A DNA stretch of 64,000 nt, taken from contig NZ_JAAZQK010000001.1 of assembly GCF_012275445.1 (NCBI RefSeq), positions 117,103 through 181,102 on the forward strand, in the 5' to 3' direction. The translations under genes were made by a program, and so were the position numbers. The notes below the pieces were generated by a model, which saw nothing but the letters and a program-made list of their open reading frames with translations, did not search any database and was not told the DNA's origin. The number at the start of each line of letters is the position of its first letter. Positions within the stretch are counted from its first letter, which is position 1. This DNA is from Rhizobacter sp. SG703 (GTDB taxonomy: Bacteria > Pseudomonadota > Gammaproteobacteria > Burkholderiales > Burkholderiaceae_C). This document shows positions 26,232-34,683 of this stretch, piece by piece.

Positions 26232-28664
26232 TTGTCACACGTGCGAATCGCAATCGGGGTCGCCGTCATGTGGCTGGCGACGGCGGGCCTGCAAGCCGAT
26301 GCGCAGGAAGTTCCGCAGCCGGCCAGCGCGCCGGCGCAGGCACGCATGGGGATCGGGCAGCCGGTCGCCGTCGTCGCCGCGAACGGCAATGACGCCGTCG
26401 TGCGCGTCGTGCTGCGCGACACCGACGCGGAGCCGTCGAGCGCGGACCTGTCGACCGGGCTCCTGGTCGCAGCCGGCCAGCCGGGCCTGGTCGTCCGGCC
26501 CGAGGTCGCGCTGCTCGACAAGGAGCGGGTCAAGGACACCCGCAGCGACTACGCCGTGACGCTGCGCGTGACGGGCCTCTTCGCGTTCGGCGAGAGCAGC
26601 GCCCCGTTGTTCTACAAGGGACGCCAGGTCGAGGTGCTCCGCTTCTCGAAGGCGGGGCTGGTGCTCCGGGCCGCGAATCCGTCGCCGCACGTCGCGCGGC
26701 AGGACCAGGGCCTGACGCTGTCGCTCGATAACCCGTCGGGCTTCGAGTACCGGACGGTCCGGGTGCGCCTGCGGGTGGCCGACAAGGATGCCTGCCATCT
26801 CCGAACCGACGTCTTTCCCGGCGCCGGGCATGCGGGCGCGGCACCGGTGCCGGACGCCGTGTCCGCGCCTGCATCGTCGCCCGCCCGCAACGAGGACTGC
26901 AATTCCCACCTCGCGTGGAACAGCTTCTCGGTGCCGCGCTACGCCGCGATCACGCTGCGGTTGATCGATCCGCCGGCTGAATGGTTCGTCGACCCGGCGA
27001 CCGGGTTCGCGCGCAGCGCCCGGCGCAGCGGCCTGCTGACGCTGCGTTTCGAGGGCGACGCGGGCGGCCTGATCCACGAGCAGAACCTGCCGATCGAGCT
27101 GCAGCTCGAGCCGTCGACCTGGTCGCTCTCGAAGACCCTGGCGCGGGTCGGAGGCCTGTTGCTGGCCGGTGCGCTGCTGTCGTTGTTCCTGCACGTCTCG
27201 GTGCCGAACATCAAGCGCAAGAACCTGTTGAAGGACCAGCTGTCGGAAGCCGCCAAGCTCACCGGCACGATCTCGAGCGAGGTCGACAGCACGCTGCGGG
27301 TGCTGCTGCGCGTCGAGCGGCTGGCGCTCGACGAACTGCGGCAGTCCGAATGGCCGATCAGCCCGAGCTATGCCCAGTGCGCCCGCCGGGTCGAGCAGGC
27401 GTTGCCCACGCTCAAACGCCGCATCGATGCCGTGCGGCGGCTCGACGCGACGCTGATCCGCCTGAAGCTGGCCACCACGCAGAACCCGGCGCCGACGCGC
27501 ATCGAGCAGGTCGAGACGCACATCGCCTCCGCGTCCGAGGTGCTGAAGCAGGACAGCCTGTCCGACGAGGAATGGGTCTTCGTCAACCAGCGCCTGGAGG
27601 CCGCGCAGAAGCTGCTGAGGGAGCCGACGCAGGCCGAGAAGGAAGCTTTCGAAGCGCTGCTGTCGGGGCGGTGGAAGGCGATCAAGGCGCATTTCCGCAT
27701 CGACGACCGGGGGACATTCCAGCTGTCGAACAACCTGAAGGGGCCGATGTCGGCCTGCGTTCCGGACCCACGCCTGTTGCCCGCCGCGGACGACCACGAC
27801 GGCATCCAGTGGATCCGGGACGTCGGCCCGACACGCGCCGACCTGCAGCTCTATGCGTTGAACCTGCTGTGGGAATTCGAGTTCCTGCTGCCGACCCAGG
27901 CGAACGATCACTGGATCGACCAGCAGAAGGAACTGGCCGACCTGCTGGCGACGCCGGTGCTGGACAACCTTCGCCAGGCCAGGTCCTTGCTGCGCGAACT
28001 GGCCGAGAACGTCTCGGAAGCGAAGGTCATCGAAGCGCTGCGGGCCGGCATGGCCGACATCACGATGGATCCGGCGATTCCGCGCCCGAACCAGCGCATC
28101 CGCTTCAGCGTCCGGTTCCGCGATGCGCGGTTCAACACCGCGGCGGCCCGCGAGCGGGTGACCTGCCACTGGACCTTCTGCGACCGGCGGCGGTGGAACC
28201 TGGCGCGGGCCGTCTGGGGCCAGCTGCACCGGTTCGGCGGCTGGGTGGTGGGCATCGAGGCGCCGGTGCCGGAGAAGCCGCTCGGCGAGCAGGGCTGGTC
28301 GGTCCACCACTACTTCGAACGCGACATCAAGCGCAGCGACATCTCGGTCGCGTTCAGCGATTCGGGCGGCAGGTTCATCGCGCTTCCACCCGGCGCGACG
28401 GCAGCCGACCTGGTCTGGTACCGCCAGTCCGAGCCGGTCTACCGCAGTCGCCGGTCGCGCGAAGGCTCGCAGCGTTTCTGGATCGAGATGCTGCAGATCG
28501 GTGCGGCCTTGCTGGTGCCGTTGGCGACGCTCGCGTCGCAGACCGTCAGCGACGCCAGCACCGGCGGGAGCTGGTGGCAGCTCGTCGTCATCGGATTTGC
28601 GTCCGACACGATCAAGAGCATCCTCGTCGGCCGGCAGGATCCGCCGGCCGGGACACCCGCGTGA
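26232..28664 (+). CDS. Large exported/membrane protein of unknown function, 810 aa
   Basis: A TTG start at 26232 is preceded by GGAGGA at proper spacing and gives a signal peptide (VMWLATAGLQADA). Residues about 30-300 are beta-rich and periplasmic (repeat-like VRVRLRVADKDAC, ITLRLIDPPAEW). A membrane helix spans about 303-324 (VGGLLLAGALLSLFLHVSV). Then come about 420 residues of mainly helical, probably cytoplasmic sequence (LLRVERLALDELRQSEW, IEQVETHIASASEVL). Two more helices lie near 750-772 and 778-800. A GTG at 26241 or ATG at 26268 are alternative starts. No family recognised. The topology would suit a transducer or an anchor for the operon's lipase and peptidase. Confidence 0.7.
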   Translation: MSHVRIAIGVAVMWLATAGLQADAQEVPQPASAPAQARMGIGQPVAVVAANGNDAVVRVVLRDTDAEPSSADLSTGLLVAAGQPGLVVRPEVALLDKERVKDTRSDYAVTLRVTGLFAFGESSAPLFYKGRQVEVLRFSKAGLVLRAANPSPHVARQDQGLTLSLDNPSGFEYRTVRVRLRVADKDACHLRTDVFPGAGHAGAAPVPDAVSAPASSPARNEDCNSHLAWNSFSVPRYAAITLRLIDPPAEWFVDPATGFARSARRSGLLTLRFEGDAGGLIHEQNLPIELQLEPSTWSLSKTLARVGGLLLAGALLSLFLHVSVPNIKRKNLLKDQLSEAAKLTGTISSEVDSTLRVLLRVERLALDELRQSEWPISPSYAQCARRVEQALPTLKRRIDAVRRLDATLIRLKLATTQNPAPTRIEQVETHIASASEVLKQDSLSDEEWVFVNQRLEAAQKLLREPTQAEKEAFEALLSGRWKAIKAHFRIDDRGTFQLSNNLKGPMSACVPDPRLLPAADDHDGIQWIRDVGPTRADLQLYALNLLWEFEFLLPTQANDHWIDQQKELADLLATPVLDNLRQARSLLRELAENVSEAKVIEALRAGMADITMDPAIPRPNQRIRFSVRFRDARFNTAAARERVTCHWTFCDRRRWNLARAVWGQLHRFGGWVVGIEAPVPEKPLGEQGWSVHHYFERDIKRSDISVAFSDSGGRFIALPPGATAADLVWYRQSEPVYRSRRSREGSQRFWIEMLQIGAALLVPLATLASQTVSDASTGGSWWQLVVIGFASDTIKSILVGRQDPPAGTPA

Positions 28665-28680
28665 GTCCAAGGAGCCGGGC

Positions 28681-30288
28681 ATGAGTCTGCACCCCATCGT
28701 CTACATCCGCGGCTATGCGATGACCGAAGCGGAGCGCAATGAAACGGCCGCAGACCCGTTCTGCGGGTTCAACGTCGGCTCGACCGTCTACCGGGCCACG
28801 CCGGACAAGACCGCCCGCGCCGACAAGTTCGTCTTCGAATCGCCGGTGCTGCGCCTGGTCACCGACTACGGCTACCGCCACGTCTACCAGAACGGCGCGG
28901 ACATCCTCGACCCCGACTGGGCACCGGCGCCCGGGCCGAACGGCGAGAAGCGAGAGGGCATTCCCGCGCAATCGGTGGTCGTCTACCGCTACTACGACGA
29001 CGGATCGGGCGTGCTCGGCGACGGCAAGGCCAAGAGCATCGAGGCCTACGCGCAAGGCCTGAGCGACCTGATCCTGCGCATCAAGGCCCTGGTGGGCGCC
29101 TGGCGCAACGCCGATGGCACGACCCCCGATCCGGACAGGTTCCGCTGCTACCTGGTGGCGCATTCGATGGGGGGCCTGGTGGCGCGGGCATTCCTGCAGA
29201 ACCCGAAGCTGGGGCACCCCGACGCGCGGCGCAGCGTCGACAAGCTGTTCACCTTCGCGACGCCGCACAACGGCATCGACGTCGGCGGCATCAACGTGCC
29301 GTCGTGGCTGTCGGCCGCCGAATCGAACACCTTCAACCGCGAGCGCATGGCCGACTTCCTGGACATGGCGGACATCGCGAAGGCCAATGGCGATCGGGTC
29401 GACTTCATCCCCGAGGACGTGCTGGGCGCCGACCGGATCTTCTGCATGGTGGGCACCAACCGCGGCGACTACGAGGTGGCCCAGGGTGTCGTGCGGGCCT
29501 TCGTGGGCCACGGCAGCGACGGGCTGGTGCGCATTGCCAACGCGTCGTTGTGGGGGGTGGACCGCACCACGCTGCGGCCGACGCGGCCGGTCGCCACGGC
29601 GTACGCCTACCGCTCGCATTCGGGGCACTTCGGGATCGTCAATTCCGAAGAGGCCTTCCAGAACCTCGTGCGCTTTCTCTTCGGCGACCTCCGGGTCGAC
29701 ATCTGGGTGGACATCGAGGCGTTGAGGCTGCCGGCCGCGCTGGAGGACCAGGCCGGAAAGGTCGATGCGCTGTACCAGTTCGAGCTGCTGGCGGCGGCGC
29801 GCGGCAAGCGCTGGTTCCTGAGCCGCAGGGTGGCCGAGGAGGACTCTCCGGCGTGCCGCACGCAGCGCCAGCTGGTGGCCCCCGAACGGCCGGAGGATGC
29901 GTCGATCTACATGTCGACGGTCTTCCTGTCGAACCGCGCGCGGGTCAACACGGACCGCCCCTCGCTGGCCTATGCGATGACGTTCGCGGCCCGGGTGCCC
30001 GACTACCAGGTCGAGAAGCGCTTCTGGCCCGACCAGCACTACGAAGGGGGCAACCTGTTTCGCGACACCGCGATCATCGAGATGACGCCGCCGCAGGCGC
30101 CCGGTGACGAATGGGCGGTGAAATACAACTGGCTCAGCAAGTCGGACGGCGTTGCCACGAAGAAGCTCAGGTATTCGGAGCTGGTCGGCAACGCGGTGAA
30201 GATCGAGATCCCGTTCGACAACCCGAAGAAGCCGGGCATCACCGGAAAGATCAGGCTCGTCGTCCGCCCGTGGAACACGGGGTCTTAG
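28681..30288 (+). CDS. Alpha/beta-hydrolase lipase/esterase, PGAP1-like
   Basis: 535 aa from ATG 28681, 16 nt after the previous stop. The hydrolase fold begins at once (LHPIVYIRGYAMT). The nucleophile elbow is AHSMGG (Ser162) with FTFATPHNGIDVGG following, the typical PGAP1/lipase pattern after the elbow. A candidate catalytic His is H316 in SHSGHFGIV. The last 180 residues form an extra beta-rich domain (from about DIWVDIEALRLPAAL) absent from simple lipases. There is no signal peptide. Its stop overlaps the stop of the convergent methyltransferase by 3 nt. As last member of the unknown operon it could act on phospholipid or be a delivered effector; inference only. Confidence 0.8.
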   Translation: MSLHPIVYIRGYAMTEAERNETAADPFCGFNVGSTVYRATPDKTARADKFVFESPVLRLVTDYGYRHVYQNGADILDPDWAPAPGPNGEKREGIPAQSVVVYRYYDDGSGVLGDGKAKSIEAYAQGLSDLILRIKALVGAWRNADGTTPDPDRFRCYLVAHSMGGLVARAFLQNPKLGHPDARRSVDKLFTFATPHNGIDVGGINVPSWLSAAESNTFNRERMADFLDMADIAKANGDRVDFIPEDVLGADRIFCMVGTNRGDYEVAQGVVRAFVGHGSDGLVRIANASLWGVDRTTLRPTRPVATAYAYRSHSGHFGIVNSEEAFQNLVRFLFGDLRVDIWVDIEALRLPAALEDQAGKVDALYQFELLAAARGKRWFLSRRVAEEDSPACRTQRQLVAPERPEDASIYMSTVFLSNRARVNTDRPSLAYAMTFAARVPDYQVEKRFWPDQHYEGGNLFRDTAIIEMTPPQAPGDEWAVKYNWLSKSDGVATKKLRYSELVGNAVKIEIPFDNPKKPGITGKIRLVVRPWNTGS

Positions 30289-31007
30289 ATGGCCGCGACC
30301 CGCGTGAACACGCTGAACTCGTTGCCCCGCCCCTCGCTGATCGGGATCGGCTGCGAGAGGTAGCCGTTCGCTGGGTCGCGCACGTAGGCCAGGTATTCGT
30401 TGTCGTGGTCGAAGGCGTTCTCCGCCAGGATGGGCGTGCCGGTCTTCAGGTGCGGTTCGAGCAGCTTCAGCACCGGCAGGTACAAGCTGAACGCGCCGTC
30501 GAGCAGCACCAGGTCGACCTTGCCGCCGTCCTCGCTGCCGAGGCCTGCCAGCGTGTCGCGTGCATCGCCCACGCGGATCTCGACCAGGTCGGCCAGTCCC
30601 GCTGCGTCGAGGTTGGCACGTGCGCGTGCGGCCTTGCCGGGCTCCAGCTCGGTGCCGATCAGCTGGCCGCCACCCATGTCGCGCAGCGCCGCGGCCAGGT
30701 GGATCGTCGAGATGCCCATCGACGTCCCGAACTCGACGATCCTCGTCGCGCCGCGCGCCCGGGCGCATTGGTAGAGGAAGCGGCCGTACTCCGGCGCCAC
30801 GTTCAGGTAGTTGTCGGCGTAGCCGCGGTAGAAGCCGCGCAGGTCGCGGCGTTCTTCGGCGACATGGTGGGCGATGGTGTCCGCGATCAGCTGCTCGGGT
30901 TGCTCGGCGTCGGCAAACTGCGCCATCAAGGGCCGGTCGGCCTGCTCCGCTTCGGTGAACAGTTGCGCCAAGGTCCGCGCAACGCGGCCGGTGCTCAATG
31001 AATCCAT
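30285..31007 (-). CDS. Class I SAM-dependent O-methyltransferase-like protein
   Basis: 240 aa from ATG 31007 (MDSLSTGRVARTL). The SAM-binding motif I is RIVEFGTSMGISTIHLA, followed by the acidic loop LIGTELEPGKAARARANLDAAG and VDLVLLDGAFSLYLPVL, as in the catechol-O-methyltransferase-like superfamily. The upstream in-frame ATG at 31118 adds a 37-residue tail without folding pattern and is disfavoured. It is divergent from an AraC-type regulator gene 134 nt away, which may control it. Substrate unknown. Confidence 0.8.
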   Translation of the reverse strand: MDSLSTGRVARTLAQLFTEAEQADRPLMAQFADAEQPEQLIADTIAHHVAEERRDLRGFYRGYADNYLNVAPEYGRFLYQCARARGATRIVEFGTSMGISTIHLAAALRDMGGGQLIGTELEPGKAARARANLDAAGLADLVEIRVGDARDTLAGLGSEDGGKVDLVLLDGAFSLYLPVLKLLEPHLKTGTPILAENAFDHDNEYLAYVRDPANGYLSQPIPISEGRGNEFSVFTRVAAI

Positions 31008-31141
31008 GGTCTCGTGTGCTCCAGAGTGTGTCGGCGCATCGTAGGCAGGGAAGCTGGCGGGCGCATTGGGCGGCAATGCCAGAATCTTCGGAGATCCTGC
31101 CAATCGCGACGGCAACACCGCGCCACCGAGTCCGACACCCC

Positions 31142-31933
31142 ATGCCCCTGCTGAGTGAGCTTGCCGCCGATTGGGCGGATCCCGATCTCGTGCCGCGCCC
31201 GGTGCTGAGCATCGGCGGCGTGGCCGAGCACCCCGGCCAGCGGCGCAAGATCGATTTCCACAGCCACCGAAAGGGCGAGCTGCTGTTGCTGATGCGCGGC
31301 GTGCTGACCTGCGAGGTGGAAGGCAGTTTCTGGCTCGTGCCGCCGCAGGGTGCGATCTGGATCCCGGGCGGCATGTCGCACAAGGTGACCGGTGCCGGCG
31401 GGATGGAGGGCTACGTCGTCTTCATCGACCCGGCGGCCGCGTCGAACCTGCCGTCGCACTGCTGCGCGCTGTCGACGACGCCGCTGCTGCGCGAGCTGGT
31501 GATCCGCGCCTCGACGCTGCCGACGCTCTATGCGGAGCAGGGCATGGACGCGCGCGTGACCGCGCTGCTGGTGGATGAACTCGCTGCGACGCCGACCGGG
31601 CACCTGCGCCTGCCGATGCCGGCGGACGCCCGCCTGCGCAGGATCGTCGAGATGATCATCGACGACCCGGCCGACCGCACCACGATGCAGGGCTGGGCGC
31701 GGCGGGCCGGCCTGAGCGAGCGGACGATGGCGCGCCTGCTCGCCAACGAAACCGGCATGAGCTTCGGCCGCTGGCGCCAGCAGCTGCACCTGATGCTGGC
31801 GGTGAAATGGCTGGGCACCGGCGCGTCGGTCCAGCAGGTCGCCGACGGGCTCGGCTACGAAAGCCCGGGCAGCTTCGTGACGATGTTCCGCAAGGCGATG
31901 GGGACCACGCCGGGGCGCTACATCGCGCAGTGA
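31142..31933 (+). CDS. AraC-family transcriptional regulator with cupin sensor domain
   Basis: 263 aa from ATG 31142. The N-terminal cupin has HSHRKGELLLLMRGVLTCEVEG and WLVPPQGAIWIPGGMSHKV. The C-terminal double HTH spans about 165-260 (GWARRAGLSERTMARLLANETGMSFGRWRQQ; VQQVADGLGYESPGSFVTMFRKAMGTTPGRY). ATG 31076 would add 22 residues and cannot be excluded. Divergence from the methyltransferase gene suggests that as a target. This sensor type usually controls efflux or detoxification genes, which fits the region; inference. Confidence 0.88.
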   Translation: MPLLSELAADWADPDLVPRPVLSIGGVAEHPGQRRKIDFHSHRKGELLLLMRGVLTCEVEGSFWLVPPQGAIWIPGGMSHKVTGAGGMEGYVVFIDPAAASNLPSHCCALSTTPLLRELVIRASTLPTLYAEQGMDARVTALLVDELAATPTGHLRLPMPADARLRRIVEMIIDDPADRTTMQGWARRAGLSERTMARLLANETGMSFGRWRQQLHLMLAVKWLGTGASVQQVADGLGYESPGSFVTMFRKAMGTTPGRYIAQ

Positions 31934-31991
31934 GCCGGGGTCGCCAGGTCGCCTTCACTCGATGTGCCTGCCCCCCACGGAGGTCCGCCGA

Positions 31992-32900
31992 TCAGGCCGA
32001 TGGATGGAGCGCCGGATCGGCGCGCAGTCCCTCGATCAGCAGGTCGAGCAGCGCCCGGACCTTCGCGTTCGGGCGCCGGCCCTGCCGATGCAGCACGTGG
32101 ATCGGGACCGGCCCGGTCTCGTAGGCCGTGAGGATCAGTTGCAGCCGGCCGTCGCGCAGCGGCTCGCGCACCTGGTACGACATCAGGCGCGCGATGCCGA
32201 GGCCGGCGGCCGCGGCCGTGATGGCTGCGTCGTTGGACGTCGTCATCAGCGTCGGGCGCAGGTCGCAGGCCAGCGTGTCGTCGCCGTCGGCGAAGCGCCA
32301 GCGCGTGGTCGCGGTCAGGCCGGTCGAAGAGATGACGGTGTGGTCCGCCAGCTCGCGCGGGTGCTGCGGCATGCCGCGGCGCGCGAGGTACGCCGGCGAC
32401 GCGCACAGCACGCGGCGGATCGTGCCCACACGCACCGCCTGCAGCGACGAATCGGGCAGCTCGCCCAGGCGCACCGCCACGTCGACGGCCTCGTCGTCCA
32501 GGTTGACCACGCGGTCGACGAACAGGCACGCCGCCTGGGTGTCCGGGTAGCGGCCCAGGTAGTCGGCCACCAGCGGGGTGACGTACAGGTTGCCGAACAT
32601 CGCCGGGGCGGTGATCGTCACGCGGCCGCGCGGCGTGCCGTGCACGCCGGTCACCGCGCTGTCGGCGTCGTCCAGCTCCGAGAGCAGGCGCCGGCCGTCC
32701 TCCAGGTAGGTCGCGCCGGCATCGGTCAGACGCACGACCCGCGTCGTTCGCGTGAACAGCGGAACGCCCAGGTGGTTCTCCAGGTCGGCGACGGCCCGCG
32801 TCACGCTGGCCGGCGAGAGGTCGAGCTTGCGCGAGGCGCCTGCGAAACCGCCGGTCTCGGCCACCGCGACGAAGACGCGAATTGAATGCAGCTGGTCCAT
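31992..32900 (-). CDS. LysR-family transcriptional regulator
   Basis: 302 aa from ATG 32900 (MDQLHSIRVFVAVAETGGFAGASRKLDLS), a textbook LysR HTH at residues 1-60. The effector domain starts about 90 (GRVTITAPAMFGNLYVTPLVADYL) and has the CRG5/DmlR-like pattern VNLDDEAVDVAVRLGELPDSSL. The frame is open for 41 codons further, but that part is antisense to the divergent regulator's promoter. It is divergent from the AraC-GST pair with 123 nt between; the shared spacer contains a palindrome (32924-32934). Confidence 0.9.
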   Translation of the reverse strand: MDQLHSIRVFVAVAETGGFAGASRKLDLSPASVTRAVADLENHLGVPLFTRTTRVVRLTDAGATYLEDGRRLLSELDDADSAVTGVHGTPRGRVTITAPAMFGNLYVTPLVADYLGRYPDTQAACLFVDRVVNLDDEAVDVAVRLGELPDSSLQAVRVGTIRRVLCASPAYLARRGMPQHPRELADHTVISSTGLTATTRWRFADGDDTLACDLRPTLMTTSNDAAITAAAAGLGIARLMSYQVREPLRDGRLQLILTAYETGPVPIHVLHRQGRRPNAKVRALLDLLIEGLRADPALHPSA

Positions 32901-32923
32901 CGCGCCAAGCATAAACATCAACT

Positions 32924-32934
32924 CGATCGGATCG
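32924..32934. promoter_or_regulatory. Palindrome CGATC-G-GATCG between LysR and AraC genes
   Basis: An 11-bp inverted repeat lies 24 nt upstream of the LysR start and 90 nt upstream of the AraC start. It is preserved unchanged in the decayed copy (11674-11684), inside a stretch of about 20 identical bases. A candidate -10 (TAGACT, 32982-32987) for the AraC-GST pair lies downstream. Regulatory role is inferred from position and conservation. Confidence 0.4.
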
Positions 32935-33023
32935 GCACCGAAGCCGAAGGGTGCCGCACCGAACCGTGCCGCGTCGGACCCTAGACTGGATGCGTTCCAA
33001 CTTCCGTTCCACCGGTCCACCAC

Positions 33024-33908
33024 ATGCTTTCAAGCCCGACCCGCGGCACGCGCCCGTTGCCCGACGGCGCCGACCTGGCGCGCAGCCTGCACGTCCGCCC
33101 CGGCGTGGGGATCGCCGCCCATGTGATGCAAGGGCAGGGCCTGAAGATCCTGCGCATGCGCGTGGACCAGCCCGCACTGATCCTCGTCGACCGCGGCGTC
33201 AAGGCCATCCGCACCGAGCGGGGCGCCGGCGTCGAGGCCGTTCCGGGGCAGGCCGTGGTTCTCGGCGGCCACCAGACCGTCGACTTCACGAACTCGGTGC
33301 CCGACGGCACGCACTATGAAGCGCGCTGGCTGCTGTTCGATGACGCGCTGCTGGCCGATGCCCATTACCTGGGCCTCGCGTCGCAGGTTGCATCGCGGGA
33401 CAGGCCGACGGCGTCGGTGCAGCTGCTGCGGCGGGTGCCGGCGAACCTGGCCGACGCGTTCGAGCGGGCCGGCCAGGCATTGGCGCTGGGCGACAAGTTG
33501 CCCGGCGCGGTGGTGCGCCTGCGCGTGCTCGAGGTGATGCACTGGCTGCTGGAAGACGGCATCGTGCTGCGCAGCGCGCCGGCCGATCCCGGCGTCTCGA
33601 TCCAGCTGCGTGCGTTGATCGCCGGCCGCCTCGACGAGGCCTGGCCGGCAGGCAGGGTGGCCGCCGGAATGGCGCTGTCCGAGGCCACGCTGCGCCGGCG
33701 CCTCGCCGCCGAAGGCACGTCGCTGACCGACCTGCTGGCCGACGCCCGCATGGCCACCGCACTGACGATGCTGCAGGCCACGACGCAGTCCGTCGCGCAG
33801 ATCGCGCTCGCGGTCGGCTACGAATCCCCCTCCCGCTTCGCGGTGCGTTTCAGGCACCGCTTCGGCTTCGCGCCGACGGCCGTGCGCGGCCACGACCGCG
33901 CGGGCTGA
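33024..33908 (+). CDS. AraC-family transcriptional regulator (intact copy)
   Basis: 294 aa. The N-terminal sensor domain is of AraC_N/cupin-like type (GVGIAAHVMQGQGLKILRMRVDQPALILVDRG). The C-terminal HTH pair covers about 210-288: LSEATLRRRLAAEGTSLTDLLADARM and VAQIALAVGYESPSRFAVRFRHRFGFAP. It lies 32 nt before a GST gene, so the two are likely one transcript. Divergent LysR upstream. A degraded duplicate lies at 11766. Ligand unknown; linkage with GST and an epoxide hydrolase suggests electrophile or xenobiotic response. Confidence 0.9.
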   Translation: MLSSPTRGTRPLPDGADLARSLHVRPGVGIAAHVMQGQGLKILRMRVDQPALILVDRGVKAIRTERGAGVEAVPGQAVVLGGHQTVDFTNSVPDGTHYEARWLLFDDALLADAHYLGLASQVASRDRPTASVQLLRRVPANLADAFERAGQALALGDKLPGAVVRLRVLEVMHWLLEDGIVLRSAPADPGVSIQLRALIAGRLDEAWPAGRVAAGMALSEATLRRRLAAEGTSLTDLLADARMATALTMLQATTQSVAQIALAVGYESPSRFAVRFRHRFGFAPTAVRGHDRAG

Positions 33909-33940
33909 AGCCTCCATCCCCCCAACGTCCATCGACGCCC

Positions 33941-34582
33941 ATGATCACGATCCACCACCTCGGCCATTCCCAATCCGAACGCATCGTCTGGCTCTGCGAA
34001 GAACTGGGCCTGCCGTACGAGCTGCGGCGCTACGCCCGCGATCCGGTGTCGCTGCTGTCGCCGCCCGAACTGAAGGCGCTGCATCCGCTCGGCTCGGCGC
34101 CGCTGATCCAGGACGGCGCGCTGTGGCTGGCCGAATCGGCGGCCATCGTCGAATACCTGATCGTCCAGCACGGCGGCGGCCGCTTCAAGCCCGGGCCGGC
34201 GCATCCCGACTTCGCGTCCTTCCTCTACTGGTTCCATTTCGCCAACGGCAACCTGCAGCCGGCGATGGTGCGCATGATCTTCCTGCGCCGCGTGAACCTC
34301 CCGGCGGACCACCCGGTGCTGCTGGCGCTGCAGGGGCGGCTGGCGCGGATCTTCGCGCTGGTGGAGGTCCGGCTCGGGGAGGCGCCCTGGTTCGCGGGCA
34401 GCGAGTTCAGCGCGGCCGACATCATGAGCGTGGTCTCGCTGACCACGATGCGCCTCTTCCAGCCGGTCGATCTCGCGCCGTTCCCGAACATCCGAAGCTA
34501 CCTGCAGCGCATCGGCGAGCGGCCGGCCTATCGGCGCGCGATGGCCCACGGGGATCCGGACCTGACGCCGATGCTGGACTGA
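33941..34582 (+). CDS. Glutathione S-transferase (intact copy)
   Basis: 213 aa. Thioredoxin-like N-terminal domain: MITIHHLGHSQSERIVWLCEELGLPYEL, with Ser11 in the HSQSERIVW segment as the likely glutathione-activating residue. The G-site segment is LGSAPLIQDG and LAESAAIVEYL (cis-Pro and E-S-A/I motif). The all-helical C-terminal domain has WFAGSEFSAADIMSVVSL, the N-capping box motif. It follows the AraC gene by 32 nt. Known members conjugate or reduce electrophiles with glutathione. Confidence 0.92.
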   Translation: MITIHHLGHSQSERIVWLCEELGLPYELRRYARDPVSLLSPPELKALHPLGSAPLIQDGALWLAESAAIVEYLIVQHGGGRFKPGPAHPDFASFLYWFHFANGNLQPAMVRMIFLRRVNLPADHPVLLALQGRLARIFALVEVRLGEAPWFAGSEFSAADIMSVVSLTTMRLFQPVDLAPFPNIRSYLQRIGERPAYRRAMAHGDPDLTPMLD

Positions 34583-34683
34583 AGCGTCCCGCCCGCGGGC
34601 CCGGGTGTCGGATTTCTACAAGATCGGAATGCGCCTTTGCGGGACAGTGAAGCCCTCACCACCGATCACTGCCAGGAGCCACG

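Larger units (their letters stand above)
32905..34590 (+). repeat. Intact copy of the duplicated AraC-GST segment (partner 11655-13110)
   Basis: It contains the complete AraC and GST genes and their promoter region. Sequence identity to the broken copy runs from just upstream of the LysR start to just past the GST stop. The LysR gene itself is not duplicated. Confidence 0.9.
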
